NCBI GenBank assembly: GCA_022385755.1
Contig: MU278392.1
Coordinates: forward strand, 1-64,000
DNA length: 64,000 nucleotides
From: Trametopsis cervina
Taxonomy: Eukaryota > Basidiomycota > Agaricomycetes > Polyporales > Irpicaceae
Direction: 5' to 3'
A model generated the notes under the pieces. That model saw only the letters and a list, made by a program, of their open reading frames with translations. It had not been told where the DNA came from and searched no databases. Numbering within the stretch: the first letter of the stretch is position 1; each line of letters opens with the position of its first letter. Positions 57,978 to 64,000 of the stretch are shown here, in pieces. The translations under genes and the position numbers were made by a program.

Positions 57978-58524
57978 ATGTACTTCACATCAGCCATCGC
58001 TTTCTTGGCTGTCTTCGCCGTCCAGGCGATTGCCGTGCCCACTCCCCAAATTCAAGGCCTTGTGGCCCGCATGCCTCAGGGTGGCTCAGCGCACTCCGGC
58101 AACGCAGGAGATGCCAACGGTGGCGATGTCATACTCGGCTCAGGCCGCACTGGTACAATCATGAACACAGACGGCTCATGTGAGTAATACCCTGCCCCAC
58201 ACCGAATTCACCTGACATCTAAGTGCAGCGAGTGGAGGGATGGGCGGTACAAGTACCTCTGGAGACGCAACTGGTGCTGATGGATACTATTACGGAGGCG
58301 ATGCTAGCTCTGGAAACGCCGGCTCTGCCAATGGCGGCAATGTTCGCCTTAGCGGCGGTACCATCACAAACGACGGTAATTCTGCTGTCGGTGGTGAAGG
58401 AGGAACAAGCACCAGTGGAGATGCGCGAGGAGGGGATGCTACAGGAAACGGCTCAACTGACGGTACAAATGGAACGAACAACTTTGCCGGCTACAACGGC
58501 TATGCACCTTACAGTGGCTTCTAA
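57978..58524 (+). CDS. Small secreted Gly/Ser/Asn-rich repeat protein (165 aa)
   Basis: Exons 57978-58179 and 58229-58524 give 165 residues. The signal peptide MYFTSAIAFLAVFAVQAIAV is followed by PTPQIQGLVARMPQG. The mature part is built from related pieces: SGNAGDANGGDV, TSTSGDATGADG, SGNAGSANGGNV and TSTSGDARGGDA, ending in NFAGYNGYAPYSGF. There is no cysteine in the mature part, which argues against a classical effector. Similar low-complexity secreted proteins are frequent in wood-decay and mycorrhizal fungi, with unknown roles. A strong TATA box upstream suggests regulated, high expression. The frame +1 to exon 2 is also open but lacks the signal peptide. Confidence 0.78.
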
Positions 58525-58814
58525 ACTCTCCCCATATCTCCTCTGTCATGATTAGTAGCACCCAGTGACTCTTCGCTTTACGGACTTTTACTTTTACCTT
58601 ATCCATTTCACGATCCAAGGAATATACATATTTCGAGTTGTACCTCTACCCCTGATCCTATCCCGTGGACTTACAGAAAAGTACACAGTCTCGACCGATT
58701 TAATGTCTATACAAATATATGCGTGCCAATACTTGGGTATGTTACAAAGTACAGAAGGTATAAGGCGGATTGGGATACAATTCTATACATGGACATGAAA
58801 TTCTTTCGGAACTT
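58525..58814. other. Intergenic between convergent genes
   Basis: AT-rich 3' sequence; no gene is seen. Confidence 0.6.
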
Positions 58815-60857
58815 TTAGTCGCTTCTAGGTGTCACCCTTACTCTCATCGGTGGACCGGTATAGTGTGGTGTGAATCGTTCCACCCATACCATTTTCGAGG
58901 GCCTGTGATGTAATGTTATCATGGCATGCAATAACCGAAGTAGCCAACGCGTACCTCATCCCATCAGTCAACTCGAGGTCGAACCGTCTGAAGACATTCG
59001 CCAGCCCGAGAATGAGCTCACACCAAGCCAAGCTGCACACCACCACCATCAATCATCAGCGCCCTGCATAGATATACATGCTATCACGGACAACGTACTT
59101 GGGCGCAAGACACCCACGAGGGCCCTTGCCGAACGATACGAGCCAGTGGTCCAGACCATGCTGAGCCTCGTCCGATTTCGGATGGCTTTCGAGCCACCGT
59201 TCAGGTTTAAACGTGAGCGGGTCGGGGAAGATGCAGGGGTCGAGATGGACCATCTTGCTGCTCATGCCCACTATAGACTGTCGATGGTCGTAAGCCTCAC
59301 AATCTGGCGTGAAGAGGACATGTGGAATGAACGTACCCCGCCCGGTACGAAGTGACCGCCTAGACGGGCACCCTCCTGTGGCACGATACGCGTTAAAGGA
59401 GTCCATGGACCGCCACCGAGACGCAATGCCTCTTTGATGACTGCACGCTATTATGACAGCAGAGAGTTAGTGTGTTATGGTCCATCGCTGAACATGCGAA
59501 ACGCACCATATACGGCAGACTCTCCAGTTCACCGTACGAAGGCCGATCATTCAGCTTCGGCCACGCCTGCAGAAGCTCGCTCTTCAACTTCATATGGACG
59601 TCCGGGTTGTCCAAAACATGCATAGTCGCAAACACGTGCGTGTTGCTGACCGTGTCCGTGCCGGCAAAGACCATGAGGAGCGCCTCGTCCCGGAGCTGTG
59701 TGAACGTAGGGATCTTATGGCCGGCGTGCTCCTCGTTGAGAAGCTCGTGGAAGATCGTCGGGTGCGGTGCATTCAGGAGGATTTCCGGGTGCTTTAGCAT
59801 TGCGGCTACTTGATGTTTGAGGGACTGGAGCAAAGAGAAGAGAAGTCAGATGCGTGTAACGCGGGGTAGTGCGTGCGTGCGGATTGAGGCTTTACCTGTC
59901 GCATATCCAGGAGACCTTTCAGCTTGGGCTGCAAGAAAGAGACGACGGCGCCAGGCAGGTTTTCCTCGAATTTCTTCAGGAGAGGGAAGCGAATTATCGT
60001 GTGGAGCTCGTTCATGGACGCGTGCATGGATTCTACCAATGGGGCGACGAAGTCGGGAGCTTCGGTCGCCTTTTGGCTGGTGCCGAAGCAGAACGAGGTG
60101 ATGCTATCCACGACAAAGCATCGGAAAGCCCGGTATATGTCGACGGACTTTCCTTGCTTAGCAATTCGCTCGAAATTGTTGCACATGTCATCCGCCTGTT
60201 CAATGTTAAAGGGTGGTGAGCCGAAGAAGATTCATGCAGGCGAGGGGCGAGGAAGAATCACCTTCGCTTGGACTAAATGTTGTAAGTCCTGGATAGCTTT
60301 GTGCGAGAAGAGAGGCTGAAGAATATCCCTGCGCTTCTTTGCAGATGGATAGTCCATCATCGTCAACAACGACAAGGACATCGCAAATACATGGTACAGC
60401 GAAGGATCTCTGGACCATCTGTTGCGAGAGTTGTATATCTCGTGATACACCTCGGGGCTCGAGAAGTGCAGCTGGACATGGAAGTCTAAGAAGATGTGTT
60501 TGAAATTTGACAGGCCTTCCGCCCGAGACATACCTCATTCGGACCGATTCTTACAACATCGCCTGATTCTCCGGTGAGCATACCTTATCGTACGATACAG
60601 AACATAAACTCACCGTAGATGGCGTGCAACTTGACGAGCTCTTCGGCCAGATTCTTGCCCTGAAATACTTCGAGATTGGCCTTCCACCATGTACTGAACG
60701 CAGCCCATCTCGGCCCGGGGTACCGGGATAAAGGATGGAAGTACCAATTGCGAAGCCCTCCGAGTACAATGCACAGGGCGTAGCCCATAAACAAACCAAT
60801 AAATGCATCGGCAAAGGTACGCACACTCAGCAGGCCGTCTAGGGGTTGGAGCTTCAT
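58815..60857 (-). CDS. Cytochrome P450 monooxygenase (518 aa)
   Basis: Nine exons on the minus strand (60614-60857, 60534-60562, 60262-60471, 59896-60195, 59507-59824, 59337-59447, 59099-59277, 58955-59032, 58815-58902) total 1,557 nt with every phase consistent. The membrane anchor is AFIGLFMGYALCIVLGGL, followed by HPLSRYPGPRWAAFST. DVVRIGPNELHFSSPEVY is typical of fungal P450s. The I-helix is MVFAGTDTVSNTH, the K-helix KEALRL, the meander FKPERWLE, and the heme loop FGKGPRGCLAP with the axial Cys. The end reads GPPMRVRVTPRSD. The style resembles benzoate-hydroxylase/trichothecene-type fungal P450s rather than the P450 at 33297, so the two are not recent duplicates. No neighbour points to a substrate. 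Confidence 0.92.
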
Positions 60858-62943
60858 TGTGCAGGAGTTGTGGGGTGGTGGGCAGTAGATAAGGTTCTAT
60901 GAGTTGGTCTTCATTGACGTCTATAAGAGCGAGGCGCGTGAGAAGCAATATGTTCTCGCTCGCCGTCCTGGTCCTCGATCATGCCTTTGTGACAGCGGTG
61001 GCACCGCAGCTCCTTTGGAGAGCGTTCCGTCAATGCGTCAATCAGTATTCCTTGTACTTGGGTCGGCACCTCAGTGCAGCGATCCGCGCGAGTGCTCATA
61101 ATGAACATCAGCCGGCTACAAGCGTCAAGTTCCGGAAGTCTAGAGAAGCAGAAATCAATGAAAGCGAGGCGTGGCATGCACATTTGCTACGACGTACTGA
61201 GGTATTGCCGTGTATGCTTGTTGGTGCACTATCTTCTGGTAAGAAAGCTACTCGTTTCGGGGCAGGACGCGCCGATATCGCCGTGCTATAAGCGGACACA
61301 GCACGTATATTGTTGGCCGGGAGATGAACACACGTGCGCGAGCTGTAACAGGCGCAAGATTGAGTACAGAGGTATCCCCTGACTCCCGAGCGGCGGCTCA
61401 GAATTCGTGTTCAGGCCCAAGGCACAAACTCGTTTCGCACAAGCGCGATACCGTAGCGACCGTAGTGTGCTTGAACATATCCATATTGGATCATTACGCG
61501 GCAGCGGCAGGCTAAAGAAAATGTTAGTATTGCAGCCGCAGTATAAGGAATGGAGGCGTACTGGCTGTTCCGTCCTGGTAGAACAAGATCAAGTCACTGT
61601 CTGTTGGGAAACAGTCTGTACCGCGTCACGAGGGCCTCGAACTTGCGTGCCTCACGACTGGCTTCCCACAATGACCGCTGAGATGGAAACGCGGAGGTTA
61701 TAACCTCCAATGCTATATGAGTATTGATTGTCATAGAACATTCTCTCAATGCAGTTATCAATATCCGGCACAGAAACGGTGTCGCGGATTTGCCCTATCT
61801 TGGAATCGAATGTCGGCTACGACAGTCTTCTGTAGTCCACTACGGAACTCGCACCGCAAATGTGCTCTTCAGTAGCTCTTGATCCATCACATGGCTAAGT
61901 CTTGGGACATGAAAGAAAGCTGATAAGCAGTGACTGCCCGTCAGGCATGCTTGCCATGGTGACATTGAATAGTACACTTTTAGACTGCGTATACTGACCA
62001 TGCTGCTGAGTGCGGCGGTAAAAAATGAACGCAGCCCAGCATGTCGTCTCTACTGGTATTCCGTGGTAGACCTTGGACGATTGTGAAGGTGTACGTTCAT
62101 TGCACAGATGAAGGAGGGATTGAGGGATTGTGACGGAACGCGAAATGTCACAATCACGCGGAACGTGACACGTCTCTTCATCGCATAGAATAGCTCCGAC
62201 CTTCTACCGCAACGGCTTCGATAACACTCATCTGATACGAAGGCCTTTGTCCCGCCTTTACAGCCAGACGAGGCCTGGACACGGAGTTCTTAGCTGGTTA
62301 GTGCGCCCAAGGTGCTGTTCTATTGCTGTCTTCTTTTGAGTTGAAGGATAACAGCGATAAAACAGTACCTTGGATGCTCCAAGGGTGATACACGGGCTAA
62401 TAGACATGATCAGTGGTACCAACAGGATAAGTGGTCATCAGTTGCTCTGTCTTTCGACGCAGCACCATCGCAACTCGACATCGTGCTATCTTTCTGGACT
62501 GTGCTCATATGATCCTTTTCCCGCGGCCTGAACTTCTCTGACAAGCAGGCTTCCCTCCACGCCCTGCTGACTAGGGTGGCTCCATCTCAATCTCAATCCT
62601 CGCCCGAGGTTGCCGTATACAAACGAAGGGGGGCACATGAAGGCTATACACCCCCGCTGTTTTCTCTCTTGCGGCTCGACTTCTAGGCAACATTGGTCAG
62701 TTCTAGCTCGCCTGGATTCTGCATTACTCGCTCGGTCTGAATGACGCTTGATCCCAAGATGGCACTGCGAAGAGGGCTAGAATAGGTGCCGGTGGCAATG
62801 GTTTTCTGGCCGTGACACAGGTCCGCTTCATCCTGGGTTAACGTTAGCAGCGCAGGTCAATATAAAAATAGAGGGTCAGCCTTGGAGAGCCTCATCCGTC
62901 CTCACCCTGCGACTTCCCTTGGCAACATAGCACCGCCTTCACT
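60858..62943. other. Gene-poor 2 kb stretch with a GTGAC/GTCAC cluster and a TATA box
   Basis: Frames up to 130 codons are present without domain sequence. At 62128-62172, GTGACGGAACGCG, ATGTCACAATCACGCGGAAC and GTGACACGTC form a compact motif cluster. TATAAAAATA at 62861-62870 is 83 nt before the ATG of the oxygenase gene. Confidence 0.45.
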
Positions 62944-64000
62944 ATGCCAGGACTCACCTATCCACCGTTTCCAGAGGGTCTCCCCACCCATCCCCTTCTT
63001 GTCATTGACTACCAGTTGATCAAGCAGGGGGACAAGCAGGAAATTGATCGTCTATGGGAGGCTGCCACCAAGCTCGGGTTCTGGTAGTATGTACTAGCTT
63101 CTCCTCGTGCTCCGTGATTGCAGTTTCATGACTATTGACCTCCGCTGTCAGCCTAAAGAATCACGGAGTTGTTGAGGAAATCGACGCTATGTTCGACATG
63201 GGCGCGGAGACCTTGAAGCTCCCGCTTGAAGAGAAGATGAAGTTCGAGCAGGGTGACTCGGGCAATTCCTTTGGGTATGATATCCCTCTTCAATCTTCAT
63301 TCTCTTGATTCTCATCCACTTTCTCCCCAGTTACAAGGTCGTGGGCGGTAACGCGGTCGACGAGAGCGGCGCACTGGACACTATCGAACTGATCAACGTC
63401 TCGCGCAACGATGCCCTCGCCTGGCCAGGCAAGGTCCACCGGGACTACCCGTCAACCGTGAATGAGCGAATGGAGAGCGTCATCAAGCCGTTTGTCCAGA
63501 AATCGATGGAGATAAACTTTACGTGCATCAGCACCTTTGACGAGAAGCTCGGACTGCCAAAGGGCACGCTCCTGAGCAAACATGCCGTTGAGGCTCCCAG
63601 CTGCTGCGAGGCAAGATGCATCAAGAAGGCGCCGGGCGTGGCGGACGATAAGCAGGCCATCGGATCGCACACCGATTTCGGGTCGCTGGTATGTCGTACT
63701 GTACTGGGTGGGATCGCATCGTGGATACTTTGTCTGACGGGACTCATTGACGATGTAACGTTAAGTCGTTCCTCCACAACAGAAACGGTGGTCTGCAGGT
63801 CCTGCCTCCCGGGTCGGACGAGTGGCAATACATCAAAGTATATCCTCCTATCTCAAATCAACTCGTTCCTTCTGATTCTTACACCATGATAACAGCCTAT
63901 ACCCGGACACGCCGTCTGCAACATCGGTGACGCACTCTCCATCTTCAGCGGTGGCATCCTCCGCTCCAATCTCCACCGTGTCGTGTACGCACTCCTTCTC
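62944..64000 (+). CDS. 2-oxoglutarate/Fe(II)-dependent oxygenase, isopenicillin N synthase-like (3' end outside window)
   Basis: Exons 62944-63086, 63152-63274, 63331-63688, 63766-63837 and 63896 onward are in phase. The N-terminal DIOX_N-type domain reads [37 protein letters not shown] and a [13 protein letters not shown] helix, then [12 protein letters not shown]. In the catalytic jelly roll, [20 protein letters not shown] supplies His and Asp of the iron-binding HxD motif, and [13 protein letters not shown] supplies the distal His. The 2OG-binding Arg lies beyond the window. The fold includes isopenicillin N synthase, but related fungal proteins act on many small molecules, so no specific reaction is claimed. 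The fifth exon probably ends at a GTACGC donor near 63985. Confidence 0.87.

Noticed and set aside
1..64000. CRISPR arrays, rRNA genes, bacterial-type operons or prophage
   Set aside because: None is visible; the window is eukaryotic with spliceosomal introns throughout. The regular repeats at 5.2, 7.6 and 12.1 kb are a contiguous minisatellite without spacers.

Overview
The window is from a filamentous basidiomycete, most likely a wood-associated Agaricomycete. Genes are dense and split by many 50-75 nt GT-AG introns. Promoters are CT-rich with TATA boxes 60-120 nt upstream of several starts. The content fits such a fungus: two cytochrome P450s, a PL14-type lyase, a 'macrofage activating glycoprotein', a repeat-rich secreted protein and a Harbinger-type DNA transposon. 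No species can be named from sequence alone.

Region 1 (1 to about 17.9 kb) is mobile DNA. Its core is a pair of PIF/Harbinger elements in opposite orientation. Each has a DDE transposase gene convergent with an accessory coiled-coil gene. A 4,548 bp segment occurs three times with identical sequence: inverted at 1749-6296, forward at 6722-11269, and forward again at 11280-15827. A 10-base N gap lies exactly between the last two. I read the third copy as an assembly duplicate of one repeat edge. Removing it leaves a palindrome-like pair of elements whose loop (6297-6721) is itself a diverged copy of part of the arm. The arms carry two tRNA-like sequences, a 21 bp minisatellite, a 200 bp element with GGGCGC-type inverted ends, and a dispersed family of about 130 bp repeats. 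The outer right arm is decayed by transitions, and one of them replaces the apparent catalytic Glu of the transposase. An LTR-like remnant follows.

Region 2 (18-32.8 kb) holds a small unknown protein, a one-TM protein, a PIN-like (auxin efflux carrier family) membrane transporter, an Old Yellow Enzyme-type flavin oxidoreductase with a C-terminal membrane anchor, a secreted PL14-type lyase, a Gly-rich membrane protein and an isoprenylcysteine methyltransferase-like protein.

Region 3 (33-42.6 kb) holds a P450, the GPI-type glycoprotein, a divergent GET5/MDY2-like and NDUFS5 pair sharing a 178 bp promoter, and a 952-residue nuclear-type protein with a SUMO-interaction-like motif at each end.

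Region 4 (44-57 kb) holds an unknown Ser/Pro-rich protein, the TFIIE alpha subunit, a trehalose-phosphatase (TPS2-type) gene, a gene-poor 2.4 kb stretch with possible relict exons, and a three-RRM SR-like protein.

Region 5 (57-64 kb) holds a secreted Gly/Asn repeat protein, a second P450 on the minus strand, a 2 kb gene-poor stretch, and a 2-oxoglutarate/Fe(II) oxygenase that runs off the window. The cellular genes are mostly unrelated housekeeping and secretion genes. I see no biosynthetic cluster.
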